Source: Tabrizicola_A aquatica
GTDB lineage: Bacteria > Pseudomonadota > Alphaproteobacteria > Rhodobacterales > Rhodobacteraceae
Length of the DNA: 64,000 nucleotides
Assembly (NCBI GenBank): GCA_965194375.1
Contig: CBDAEL010000009.1
Strand: one strand, 5' to 3'
A program made the position numbers and the translations under genes. Shown in pieces: positions 17,142-25,645 of this stretch (its first letter is position 1; every line of letters begins with the position of its first letter). A model generated the notes under the pieces. It ran no database searches. It was not told the origin of the DNA and worked only from the letters and a program-made list of their open reading frames with translations.

Positions 17142-18305
17142 ATGAACGTGGTGGAGAAGTCATCGACATCTTGGTTCTCTCGTCTGGGCGGGGCGTTGAT
17201 GGGTGCCGTGTTCGGCTTGGTCTTGGTCATCGTGGCAATAGTCGCGCTGTTTTGGAATGAAGGCCGGTCCATTGCGACCTATAAATCGCTGAATGAAGGG
17301 CTTTCGATCGTCGTCACGACCGATGCAACCCAGATCGACCCCGCGCTTGATGGCAAATTGGTTCATATCGAAAGCGATGTGACACCTGCCTCGGATGTGA
17401 TTGATGCGGATACGGGGATCACCGCATCTGGGGCGATTGGAATTTCAAGAAATGTTGAGATGTACCAATGGGTTGAAACCCAGAGTAGCACAACTGAGAA
17501 AAAGCTGGGTGGCGGCGAAGAAACCATAACAACCTATAGCTACTCCACGGAATGGAGCGGATCCGCCCAAGATTCATCGGCGTTCAAGGAACCTCAAGGG
17601 CATGAGAACCCTGATTTCTGGCTGCCCTCTTCGGAAACCTTGGTGGATACGGCGCAATTGGGTGCTTTTAGCGTGGCGGGCTTGCAGATCGCCTCGGTTG
17701 GCATGCGCGAAGTGTTGCCGATCACCGATGACGCAGCTGCCAAAGCCTCTACGGCTTTGGGCTATCCAGGCGAGGGCAGATCAGTGATGCAGGCGCTGTA
17801 TTTCGGTGCCGATGAAAACGCACCGCAGATCGGCGATACAAAGGTCAGCTTTGAAAAGATTGTTCTGCCCGAAGTCAGTATCGTCGGCATGCAAAACGGC
17901 GATAGCCTGACGGATTATACCACCCAGAATGGATATAGCTTGTTCCTTTTGGCGGCAGGGCGTGAACCCTCGGCCAAAATGTTCGCCGATAGTCAGGCCA
18001 ATAACGGCGTGTTGACTTGGGTCATTCGTGCGTCAGGGGTATTGGCGTTGTTTGTTGGAATTGGCTTGATCTTGCGGATTTTTAGCGTGATCGGCGACGT
18101 TATCCCGTTTGTGGGGTCCTTGATCGCATTTGGGACGGGTTTGATTTCCTTTGCTATGGCGTTGGCCGTCGGTGCGATTGTTATTGCGATTGGCTGGTTT
18201 GCTGTGCGACCGCTCCTGTCGCTTGGGCTCATCGTGGGCGTCGCAGCGATCTTTTGGGCCTATTCGAAGTATGGCCGCAAAAAACCAACCGTGCCTGCAG
18301 CATGA
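17142..18305 (+). CDS. TMEM43 (LUMA) family membrane protein
   Basis: 387 residues. One N-terminal transmembrane helix (~residues 17-40) is followed by a long extracytoplasmic domain with the family features (FWNEGRSIATYKSL, a MYQWVE segment, EWSGS) and a C-terminal cluster of three or four helices (~285-380). This is the layout of the TMEM43 family, known from the human inner nuclear membrane protein and found scattered in bacteria without an assigned function. ATG at 17142 has GGGG upstream; ATG at 17130 is an alternative. A 286-base non-coding stretch precedes it and neighbours give no clue. Confidence 0.78.
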   Translation: MNVVEKSSTSWFSRLGGALMGAVFGLVLVIVAIVALFWNEGRSIATYKSLNEGLSIVVTTDATQIDPALDGKLVHIESDVTPASDVIDADTGITASGAIGISRNVEMYQWVETQSSTTEKKLGGGEETITTYSYSTEWSGSAQDSSAFKEPQGHENPDFWLPSSETLVDTAQLGAFSVAGLQIASVGMREVLPITDDAAAKASTALGYPGEGRSVMQALYFGADENAPQIGDTKVSFEKIVLPEVSIVGMQNGDSLTDYTTQNGYSLFLLAAGREPSAKMFADSQANNGVLTWVIRASGVLALFVGIGLILRIFSVIGDVIPFVGSLIAFGTGLISFAMALAVGAIVIAIGWFAVRPLLSLGLIVGVAAIFWAYSKYGRKKPTVPAA

Positions 18306-18413
18306 TTGACTGGCCCAAGTGTCGTGCGGCGTTTTGGGGTTCCTCTGCGGTCTAGGCGTGCCTACCGTCGTGGGATGCGGCGTGGTGCCGGCCCTTCAGC
18401 TTGTGAGCAACTC

Positions 18414-19157
18414 TCATATCTTGGTCCCTTGAAGCACGTGGGACCGGGACAAGGAGTTCGGTACCGCTCTGGCAAATGGTGGGGCGGCCATCGACCAATG
18501 CGACAGCACTCCGCGCCAGTAAGGCACTTCGACCCCGTTGATGATCCAGGCGACTTGACCGGCAAAGGGGATCCAGCGGCCCTGTTGCTGGCGATAGTCG
18601 GAAAACTCACCCCGCCAAGGTGTTGGAAGGTGAGGCGCTTTGGCCGATCGGGGGCGATCCCGCGCAGTTGAGCTGGCGACCCGGCCATCGGCGTTCAGCG
18701 CAAAGACCACCTCGGCCTGCATGGCGGCAGGTCCGCAGCGAACCGCCAGTTGGTTTGCCTCCATCACCTGCCAAGTTAAGCCGCGATTGTGCAAAATCGC
18801 ATCGGGGGCAAAGGGCAATTCCGCCAGATATCGCAGCATTTCGCCCTTGGTCAGCGCCACAGAGGGTGCGCTGCGCACCAAGGGGATCAGCCCCAGCGCT
18901 GTCACGTCCAGCTGGCCTCGCCCTGCCTTCAGGGCATCCGTGACCGACAGATAGCCAAAGGGCGAGAACCGCGCATGCCAGTCAAAGGCGCAGGAGGTCA
19001 CGGCTATGGTCTGACGCGCCGAAAACCGGTGCCAGCGCTGAGAGGCCAGTGACAGCTTCATCTCCCCGGTCTGTCTTAGAACGCTGTGCCCCGTCACGCG
19101 CGACGGATCAGCCCCAAGGCGCAAGGCCAGAGCGCGGACTTCGTTTGGCAAGGTCAT
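18414..19157 (-). CDS. DUF6544-like conserved protein
   Basis: 247 residues without signal peptide or membrane helices. The pattern of an early GEMKL strand, FDWHARFSP, a central EMLRYLAELPFAPDAI, and a late WRGEFSDYRQ with YWRG matches my recollection of the DUF6544/DUF6920 proteins, whose fold resembles lipoprotein-carrier (LolA-like) half-barrels. Function unknown. Its ATG overlaps the stop of the cupin gene (ATGA), so the pair is translated together. Confidence 0.6.
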   Translation of the reverse strand: MTLPNEVRALALRLGADPSRVTGHSVLRQTGEMKLSLASQRWHRFSARQTIAVTSCAFDWHARFSPFGYLSVTDALKAGRGQLDVTALGLIPLVRSAPSVALTKGEMLRYLAELPFAPDAILHNRGLTWQVMEANQLAVRCGPAAMQAEVVFALNADGRVASSTARDRPRSAKAPHLPTPWRGEFSDYRQQQGRWIPFAGQVAWIINGVEVPYWRGVLSHWSMAAPPFARAVPNSLSRSHVLQGTKI

Positions 19158-19606
19158 TTCAGCCCCCGGGCAGTCGGTGATCCTTCGTCGATCATGTCCT
19201 TGCGCGCCGCCTCCATCACGGCGGCGGTGGTTGCGCTGGGGCTTGGCACCTCTACCGCCACCTTGATGGGTTCGATCAGGTGATCGGCATGGTTGGGCGG
19301 GGCGTAGAGTGTGGTGACGTGCAACCGCTTCTTGCCGATGTTGGTCAGGTTGTGCCGCACCCCGGCCGGCACGACAAAGGCATCGCCAGCCCCAACTTTG
19401 ACCTTGGCCTGACCTATCCGGATGCGGCCTTTGCCTTTTTCAATGCGAAAGAACTGATCATGTGTTGCGTGGATTTCCGACCCAATCTCTTGGTCCGGTT
19501 TCAGGGCCATGATCACCAATTGCAGGCGCATCGTGGTGTAGAGCACGCGGCGAAAGTCCTTGTTGGCTTTGGTGAGGCGGTCGAGAGGGGCGACGAATCC
19601 TTGCAT
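19154..19606 (-). CDS. Cupin-domain protein
   Basis: 150 residues. A conserved beta-barrel runs from about residue 30 to 110; EIHATHDQFFRIEKGKGRI is cupin motif 1 (H, Q/E, G) and GDAFVVPAGVRHNLTN is motif 2, so a metal-binding cupin is likely. The ATG at 19606 has GGAGG five bases away and is preferred over one eight codons earlier. Similar small cupins are annotated as mannose-6-phosphate isomerase-like; the real substrate is not evident. Operon with the downstream DUF6544-like gene. Confidence 0.8.
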   Translation of the reverse strand: MQGFVAPLDRLTKANKDFRRVLYTTMRLQLVIMALKPDQEIGSEIHATHDQFFRIEKGKGRIRIGQAKVKVGAGDAFVVPAGVRHNLTNIGKKRLHVTTLYAPPNHADHLIEPIKVAVEVPSPSATTAAVMEAARKDMIDEGSPTARGLK

Positions 19607-19890
19607 CTGGGCCTCCGGGCTGTGCTGCAACCAACCTAGGCGGGTGCAGCCGGACCTGTGCTGATCGAGGTTAGGTCGGACCAGAGTTCTTTCGTACCCA
19701 ACGGCTCTGCATCGGCGAAAGCGGGTCTGGGCCCCCGGACTTCTGCTGTGGGTCGCAGAAAACTTCGATCAAGGGCGGCTGATCCAGATTAGCGCAGAGC
19801 GCAAGCGAGTGGCGCAAGGTGGTGGAAGATCGGCTCTGGATACCCCGGGGCCGCGCCGGGCCCAGAGGGGCCACGATAAGGAACCCTGCC

Positions 19891-20526
19891 ATGATCTTGA
19901 AAGCAACAGCTCTGACCCTGACCACCGCACTTGCCCTTGCAGGCTGCACCTACAACACCGGCGCGCCGAACCGGCCCGTCAACGGCGTCTTGCTGGGGGC
20001 CACGACCGGCGCGGTCTTGGGCAATATCGTTGGCGATGACACGCGTTCGACCGTGATTGGAGGCGTGCTGGGCGGTGTGATTGGGGGGGCGATTGGCGAA
20101 AACATGGCCCGACAGGAACGTGAGCTGAACCAGCAGCTTGCCGGATCTGGCGCGCGCATCACCAACACCGGCAGCCAGTTGCGAGTCATCTTGCCCGAAG
20201 ATGTGACCTTCCCCACCGGATCCTCGGTGGTGAACCCCAGTTTCCGCCCGGCCCTGCGCGAAGTGGCGCGCTCTTTGCGCGCGCATCCCAACTCCACTGT
20301 GCGGGTTGTGGGACATACCGACAACGTCGGATCCATGGCCTATAACCAGCAACTGAGTGTGGACCGTGCCCTCTCGGTGGCGCGGATCCTGATTGCGGAT
20401 GGTGTTCCTGCCTCGCGCATCACCTATTCAGGCCGCGGCTATGCCGAACCGATCACCACAAACGCCACGGCGAATGGCCGCGCGATGAACCGTCGGGTTG
20501 AAGTGATCATCACGCCCACCGGTTAA
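19891..20526 (+). CDS. OmpA-family lipoprotein with glycine-zipper
   Basis: 211 residues. A lipoprotein signal ends in LALAGC (lipobox, Cys ~18). Residues ~32-68 hold a glycine-zipper region (GATTGAVLGN, GGVLGGVIGGAIGE) and residues ~95-211 are an OmpA C-terminal peptidoglycan-binding domain with VRVVGHTDNVGS and a late NRRVEV. Such proteins sit in the outer membrane and tether it to peptidoglycan. A strong hairpin follows the stop. Confidence 0.9.
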   Translation: MILKATALTLTTALALAGCTYNTGAPNRPVNGVLLGATTGAVLGNIVGDDTRSTVIGGVLGGVIGGAIGENMARQERELNQQLAGSGARITNTGSQLRVILPEDVTFPTGSSVVNPSFRPALREVARSLRAHPNSTVRVVGHTDNVGSMAYNQQLSVDRALSVARILIADGVPASRITYSGRGYAEPITTNATANGRAMNRRVEVIITPTG

Positions 20527-20539
20527 GTCCGACAAACTC

Positions 20540-20564
20540 CTGCCCGCCGCACCCCGGCGGGCAG
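20540..20564 (+). terminator. Terminator after the OmpA-type gene
   Basis: CTGCCCGCC pairs with GGCGGGCAG (9 bp, 7-base loop) and is followed by TTTGCCTTTG. It ends only 23 bases before the YfcC-type start, so it either ends ompA transcription next to a compact arc promoter or acts as an attenuator in a read-through transcript. Confidence 0.7.
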
Positions 20565-20587
20565 TTTGCCTTTGAAAGACCTGTTTC

Positions 20588-22003
20588 ATGCCCGCACAGA
20601 CCCCGCCCAAAGGCTGGCGCTTTCCCAACGCCTTTACGATCCTGATCGTGCTGATCATTGCGGTCGCGGCCCTGACATGGATCATCCCGTCTGGCCAATA
20701 CACGCGCGTGCCCTCTGAGGCGCTGGGCAAGGATGTGCCCGTCGCTGGCACCTACGCCCTGACGCCGGGCAATCCCCAAGGCTTTGTCGATGTGATCTTG
20801 GCCCCGATCGCGGGGTTTTACGACCCCGACAGCTATGCCGCCAACGCGATTGATGTCGCATTGTTCGTCCTGATCATCGGCGGGTTCATCGGGGTGGTCA
20901 CCGCGACGGGCGCAATCGATGCGGGCATCCGCCGTGCGATGGTCCGGCTGAAGGGGCGCGAGATGTGGATGATCCCCATCCTCATGGCGCTGTTCGCCCT
21001 GGGCGGGACGACCTACGGGATGGCCGAAGAAACGCTGGCGTTTTATGGCCTGTTGATCCCTGTGATGATCGCGGCCGGATATGACGCGCTGGTGGCGGTT
21101 GCGGTGATCCTCTTGGGTGCGGGGATTGGCGTTCTGGGATCGACCATCAATGCCTTTTCCACCGTGATCGCCTCGGATGCCGCTGGGATCAGCTTTGCCG
21201 ACGGGCTGTGGCTGCGGCTGGTGATCTTGGCGCTGACATGGGCGGCAGCGGTGGCTTGGGTCATGCGCTATGCGGCACGGGTCAAGGCCGATCCGTCGCG
21301 GTCTTTGGTCCATGATCTGAAGGCTGCGAATGAGGCGCATTTCGGGGCAGGGGCATCGGATGAAGCGTTCACCGGCCTGCATCAGATCGTGCTGATCCTC
21401 TTTGCCGCCACCTTCGCCGTGATGATCTGGGGCGTCTCGGTCGGTGGGTGGTGGATGGCGCAGATGTCTGGACTGTTCCTGTTTGCCGCCATTGTCATCG
21501 GCATCGTCGGGCGGCTAGGAGAGCCGCGGCTGGTTGAAGCATTCCTTGCGGGTGCACGGGATCTGTTGGGGGTGGCGCTGATCATCGGGCTGGCGCGGGG
21601 CATCGTTGTGGTGATGGACGCGGGCCAGATCACTGACACCATCCTGCACAGCGCCGAGGTCACTGTGGCCGACCTGCCGGGGGCTGCGTTCATCAGCATG
21701 ATCTATCTGGTTGAACTGGGGCTGTCGTTCTTTGTGCCTTCCACCTCGGGGCTGGCGGTGTTGTCCATGCCAATCCTTGCGCCGGTGGCGGACTTTGCGG
21801 AGGTGCCCCGCAGTCTGGTCGTCACCGCCTTTGCCACCGCCTCGGGCTGGGTGAACCTCATCACCCCCACTTCGGCGGTTGTCATGGGGGGGCTGGCCAT
21901 CGGCCGGGTGCCGTATCAGCGCTGGCTGCGTTTTGTTTGGCCGCTTTTGCTGGTGCTGACGGTCATCGTGATGGGCGCGCTGACCCTTGCCACCCTGATC
22001 TAG
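20588..22003 (+). CDS. YfcC-family carrier, likely arginine/ornithine exchanger of the ADI pathway
   Basis: 471 residues with about 11-12 transmembrane helices. The start WRFPNAFTILIVLIIAVAALTWIIPSG is typical of YfcC/DcuC-like carriers; GGTTYGMAEETLAFY and the late FVPSTSGLAVLSMPILAP and TPTSAVVMGGLAI are the two re-entrant motif regions of the ion-transporter superfamily. Classical ArcD belongs to the APC family, so this is a different carrier type filling the position of ArcD. The role is inferred from being the first gene before arcA, arcB and arcC with short gaps. Confidence 0.82.
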   Translation: MPAQTPPKGWRFPNAFTILIVLIIAVAALTWIIPSGQYTRVPSEALGKDVPVAGTYALTPGNPQGFVDVILAPIAGFYDPDSYAANAIDVALFVLIIGGFIGVVTATGAIDAGIRRAMVRLKGREMWMIPILMALFALGGTTYGMAEETLAFYGLLIPVMIAAGYDALVAVAVILLGAGIGVLGSTINAFSTVIASDAAGISFADGLWLRLVILALTWAAAVAWVMRYAARVKADPSRSLVHDLKAANEAHFGAGASDEAFTGLHQIVLILFAATFAVMIWGVSVGGWWMAQMSGLFLFAAIVIGIVGRLGEPRLVEAFLAGARDLLGVALIIGLARGIVVVMDAGQITDTILHSAEVTVADLPGAAFISMIYLVELGLSFFVPSTSGLAVLSMPILAPVADFAEVPRSLVVTAFATASGWVNLITPTSAVVMGGLAIGRVPYQRWLRFVWPLLLVLTVIVMGALTLATLI

Positions 22004-22012
22004 GACAGTCCC

Positions 22013-23233
22013 ATGCCCCCCACATATGGCGTTCATTCCGAAGCAGGGCAGTTGCGCCGTGTCATGGTGCATGCCCCGGGCCGCGAGATGGCGCGGCTGA
22101 CCCCCGCCAACCGCGAGGCCTTGCTATTTGACGACGTGCTCTGGGTCAAACAGGCGCGGGTGGATCACATGACCTTTGTCGATGCCCTGCGCGAGCGGGG
22201 GGTTGAGGTGGTGATCTTCCGCGACCTCTTGGTCGAAACGCTGGCCAACCCGCAGGCGCGTGATTGGGTGCTGGCCAAGCGGATCAGCGAAGATACCGTG
22301 GGTGTCGGTCTGGCCGAAGACCTGCGGGCTTGGGCGACAGAGGCCCCGCCCGAGGAGCTGGCCGATATCCTGATCGGCGGCATGAACCGGGCGGAATTGC
22401 CGATTCCGGCGGCAGGCGTCGTGGCCCCCATGCTGGGACCGCAGGATTTTCTACTGGCCCCATTGCCGAACCAGATCTTCACCCGCGACACCACCTGCTG
22501 GATTTACGGCGGTGTCACACTAAACCCGATGTTCTGGCCCGCGCGGCGGTGGGAGACGCTCAACGCAGCCGCCGTCTACCGTTTTCACCCCGATTTCGCC
22601 GGGGCGGCGCAGGTGTGGTATGGCGATCCGATGGTGGACCATGGCGCGGCGAACCTGGAGGGCGGCGATGTCATGCCCATTGGCAACCGCGCGGTTCTGG
22701 TCGGTATGGGTGAACGCACCACGCCGCAGGCAGTGGGGCAACTGGCCCGTGCGCTGTTTCAGGGCGGTGAGGTGGACCGCGTCATCGCCTGTCAGTTCCC
22801 GCGCGACCGTTCGGCCATGCATCTGGACACCGTGTTCACCTTTTGCGACCGCGATCTGGTGACAGTCTTTGCCGAGGTGACCGACGCCATTCAAACCTAC
22901 ACCCTGCGCCCCGAAGGCGAGGGTGGCGTCTGGGTGGAAACTGAAACCAAGCCGTTCCTTGATGTTGTCGCCCTCGCCTTGGGGCTGAAATTCCTGCGCA
23001 CCATCCCGACGGGCGGCAACGCCTATGAATCCCAGCGCGAACAATGGGATGATGCGAACAACCTTCTGTGCCTTAGCCCCGGCGTGGTGATCGGTTATGA
23101 CCGCAACACCCATTCCAACACCCTTTTGCGCAAGGCAGGGGTTGAGGTCATCACCATTCCCGGCAGTGAGCTTGGCCGGGGCAGGGGCGGGTCGCATTGC
23201 ATGTCCTGCCCGCTGATCCGCGATCCTTTGTGA
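22013..23233 (+). CDS. arcA: Arginine deiminase
   Basis: 406 residues, the standard length. It converts arginine to citrulline and ammonia. Motifs of the guanidino-modifying fold are visible: HAPGREMARLTP near the start, FTRDTTCWIYGGV, the catalytic LEGGDVMPIG (Glu/Asp) and HLDTVFTF (His/Asp), and at the C-terminus GRGGSHCMSCPL with the nucleophilic Cys. It starts nine bases after the carrier gene and precedes arcB, in one operon. Confidence 0.96.
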   Translation: MPPTYGVHSEAGQLRRVMVHAPGREMARLTPANREALLFDDVLWVKQARVDHMTFVDALRERGVEVVIFRDLLVETLANPQARDWVLAKRISEDTVGVGLAEDLRAWATEAPPEELADILIGGMNRAELPIPAAGVVAPMLGPQDFLLAPLPNQIFTRDTTCWIYGGVTLNPMFWPARRWETLNAAAVYRFHPDFAGAAQVWYGDPMVDHGAANLEGGDVMPIGNRAVLVGMGERTTPQAVGQLARALFQGGEVDRVIACQFPRDRSAMHLDTVFTFCDRDLVTVFAEVTDAIQTYTLRPEGEGGVWVETETKPFLDVVALALGLKFLRTIPTGGNAYESQREQWDDANNLLCLSPGVVIGYDRNTHSNTLLRKAGVEVITIPGSELGRGRGGSHCMSCPLIRDPL

Positions 23234-23245
23234 AAGGTCATTCCG

Positions 23246-24244
23246 ATGCCCGCCAATCTGCACGGCAGCAGCTTTCTCAAGCTTTTGGATTTTGCACCCG
23301 CCGACATTCACATGCTGTTGACCCTGTCGCGTGAGCTCAAGGCTGCCAAGCACGCGGGGACCGAGCGCCCGCGCCTTGCGGGCAAGAACATTGCACTGAT
23401 CTTCGAGAAAGACAGCACCCGCACACGTGCCGGGTTCGAGGTGGCCGCCCATGACCAAGGCGCGCATGTCACCTATCTGGGGCCATCGGGAAGCCATATC
23501 GGCCATAAGGAAAGCATTGCCGACACCGCCCGCGTGTTGGGCCGGATGTTTGATGCCATTGAATACCGGGGGTTCAGCCAAGAGAATGTCGAGGTTCTCG
23601 CGCGCCTGTCCGGGGTTCCGGTCTTTAACGGGCTGACCGATGATTTTCACCCGACGCAGGTGCTGGCCGATCTGTTGACCATGCGCGAGCACAGCCCCAA
23701 GCATTTTCTGGACATGTCGCTGTGCTATCTTGGAGATGCCAGTGGCAATATGGCGGCATCCCTCATGGCGGGGGCGGCGTTGATGGGCATCGACATTCGC
23801 CTCTGCGCCCCGCGCGGGTTGTGGCCTGATGTGGGGCTGCTGGAGCAATGCGAAGCCTTGGCCAGCCGCACTGGGGCCAAGATCACCGCGACCGATGACC
23901 AAGGCGCGGTTCGGGGCTGTGATTTTCTTTACACCGATGTTTGGGTCAGCATGGGAGAGCCAGACAGCGTCTGGGCCGAGCGTATCAAGGTGCTGACGCC
24001 CTACCGCGTGACGGCTGCGCTCATGCAAGCCACAGGCAACCCGCATACCAAGTTTCTGCACTGCCTGCCCGCCTTTCACAACCTTGCCACCGAGGTAGGC
24101 AAATCCATGCACACCGCGCATGGCATCGACTGCATGGAGGTGACCGACGAAGTGTTCGAAAGTCCGGCCTCGGTGGTCTTCGATCAAGCGGAAAACCGGA
24201 TGCACACGATCAAGGCGGTTTTGGTCGCCACTTTGGGGGGTTGA
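23246..24244 (+). CDS. arcB: Ornithine carbamoyltransferase (catabolic)
   Basis: 332 residues. It splits citrulline phosphorolytically into ornithine and carbamoyl phosphate in this setting. The carbamoyl-phosphate site is EKDSTRTRAGFE (~53-64), HPTQ follows in FHPTQVLADLLTM, and HCLPAFHN and FDQAENRMHTIKAV close the ornithine site. Position between arcA and arcC makes the catabolic role likely over the biosynthetic one (argF). Confidence 0.94.
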   Translation: MPANLHGSSFLKLLDFAPADIHMLLTLSRELKAAKHAGTERPRLAGKNIALIFEKDSTRTRAGFEVAAHDQGAHVTYLGPSGSHIGHKESIADTARVLGRMFDAIEYRGFSQENVEVLARLSGVPVFNGLTDDFHPTQVLADLLTMREHSPKHFLDMSLCYLGDASGNMAASLMAGAALMGIDIRLCAPRGLWPDVGLLEQCEALASRTGAKITATDDQGAVRGCDFLYTDVWVSMGEPDSVWAERIKVLTPYRVTAALMQATGNPHTKFLHCLPAFHNLATEVGKSMHTAHGIDCMEVTDEVFESPASVVFDQAENRMHTIKAVLVATLGG

Positions 24245-25177
24245 ATGCGCATCGTGGTGGCTTTGGGCGGCAATGCGCTGTTGCGGCGCGGCGAGCCGAT
24301 GACGCCCGAGGCGCAGCATACCAATGTGCGGGTTGCCGCACAGGCGCTGGCCGATCTGGCGCACGATCATCAGATCATCGTGGCCCATGGCAACGGCCCG
24401 CAGGTTGGGCTGATGGCGCTGCAGGCGGCGGCCTATGCCCCGCAAAGCCCGTGGCCCTTGGATATCTTGGGTGCCGAAACCGAAGGCATGATCGGCTATC
24501 TCATCGAACAAGAGCTGGTGAACGCTTTGCCCGCGGGGGCCAATTGCGCCACGCTCCTGACGCGGGTGGAGGTGGATCGCGACGATCCTGCCTTTCTGAC
24601 CCCGACGAAGCCAATCGGCCCGGTTTATACGGCGAAAGAAGCCAAGGCGCTGCAGGCCAATCACGACTGGCCCATGACGGATGCGGGCCATGGCAAGCTG
24701 CGCCGGGTTGTGCCCTCGCCCTTGCCACGGACCATTCTCGGCCTTCATGCCATTCGCCTCTTGGTCAATGGTGGGGTCTGCGTGATCTGCGCTGGTGGTG
24801 GCGGAATTCCGGTCATGCGCAAGGCCGCAGGCGGCATGGAAGGGGTTGAGGCGGTGATCGACAAGGACCGCACCGCCGCGCTTTTGGCGATGGAACTGCA
24901 GGCTGACGTGCTGCTGATGCTGACCGATGTCGCGGCGATCTTCGCCGATTGGGGTCAGCCCAGCCAACGCGCGCTGGACGACATCACGCCCGAGGCGCTT
25001 GAGGCGTTCAGCTTTGACGCAGGCTCTATGGGGCCAAAGGTGGCCAGCGCTTGCAGCTTTGTGCGCGCCGGTGGAACCATGGCGGGGGTCGGCCGCCTGA
25101 CCGATGCACGTGCCATCGTTGAAGGCCGTGCGGGCACCCGCATTTCCAACACAAGCGCGCCGAATCTGCCGCTCTGA
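24245..25177 (+). CDS. arcC: Carbamate kinase
   Basis: 310 residues, usual length. It makes ATP from carbamoyl phosphate and ADP, the energy-yielding step of the pathway. Signatures are ALGGNALLRRGEPM at the N-terminus, VAHGNGPQVGLMALQ, VVPSPLPRTIL, GGGGIPVM and VIDKDRTAALLA, typical of the amino-acid kinase fold. It starts directly after the arcB stop with no spacer. Confidence 0.95.
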   Translation: MRIVVALGGNALLRRGEPMTPEAQHTNVRVAAQALADLAHDHQIIVAHGNGPQVGLMALQAAAYAPQSPWPLDILGAETEGMIGYLIEQELVNALPAGANCATLLTRVEVDRDDPAFLTPTKPIGPVYTAKEAKALQANHDWPMTDAGHGKLRRVVPSPLPRTILGLHAIRLLVNGGVCVICAGGGGIPVMRKAAGGMEGVEAVIDKDRTAALLAMELQADVLLMLTDVAAIFADWGQPSQRALDDITPEALEAFSFDAGSMGPKVASACSFVRAGGTMAGVGRLTDARAIVEGRAGTRISNTSAPNLPL

Positions 25178-25276
25178 TCGGCGGTTCATCGCCGGTTTCG
25201 GTCAAGGATTTCCCGGCCCCAGCATCACGCAAACCTGTATCAGTGTGCCGCCCTGACGACTCGGGCATCGTTGGTC

Positions 25277-25302
25277 ATGAACGGCGAATACCCGCCGTTC
25301 AT
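25277..25302 (+). repeat. Perfect 10-bp inverted repeat downstream of arcC
   Basis: ATGAACGGCG and CGCCGTTCAT flank a 6-base loop, about 100 bases after arcC and 105 before the small gene at 25409. It could be the arc operon's 3' hairpin or an operator for the small gene; no T-run follows. Confidence 0.45.
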
Positions 25303-25408
25303 TCAAATCTCAGATCCTGTATTCCGTTGAAATACCTTTGCTTTCCAATTCCTTGTTGCGCAAGGGACCTTGGCGGCATGCGGGAACTGGCTGCTGAAAG
25401 GAACCATC

Positions 25409-25597
25409 ATGACCACCAGTTTCACCACCACGGTCGACAAGATGAAATCCGTCAAGGCCGCTTGGGACAAAGCCCCGGCTGGACCCAAGAAGGAAAAGGC
25501 CCTGACCCATTACCAGGCAGCGGAAAAGGCACAGACGGCGAAGAATGACGCCGAATGCCTGAAAGAGCTGGATGCGGCCACCCACGCGCTGGCTTAA
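25409..25597 (+). CDS. Small conserved helical protein
   Basis: 62 residues, highly charged (Lys, Glu, Asp) and Ala-rich, predicted as two helices: one around TVDKMKSVKAAWDKAP and a second from KKEKALTHYQAAEKAQ to the end. AAAGGA lies ahead of the ATG, and a strong terminator follows, so it looks like an independent small gene. No signal peptide, no Cys. I recognise similar short proteins in Rhodobacterales genomes but know no function. Confidence 0.65.
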   Translation: MTTSFTTTVDKMKSVKAAWDKAPAGPKKEKALTHYQAAEKAQTAKNDAECLKELDAATHALA

Positions 25598-25607
25598 GCC
25601 ACGCCTC

Positions 25608-25638
25608 GCCCCTCCGGGTCTTTTCGTCCCGGAGGGGC
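25608..25638. terminator. Bidirectional terminator
   Basis: An 11-bp perfect stem (GCCCCTCCGGG / CCCGGAGGGGC) with a 9-base T-rich loop lies between the convergent small gene (ends 25597) and the Crp-family gene (ends 25646), placed to serve both. Confidence 0.75.
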
Positions 25639-25645
25639 ACCCGCC

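Noticed and set aside
22520..25189. Open frame of 889 codons on the minus strand across the arc genes
   Set aside because: It lies antisense to arcA, arcB and arcC, which have clear family motifs. Its composition is Gln/His/Arg/Gly-rich, as expected for the complement of GC-rich coding DNA.
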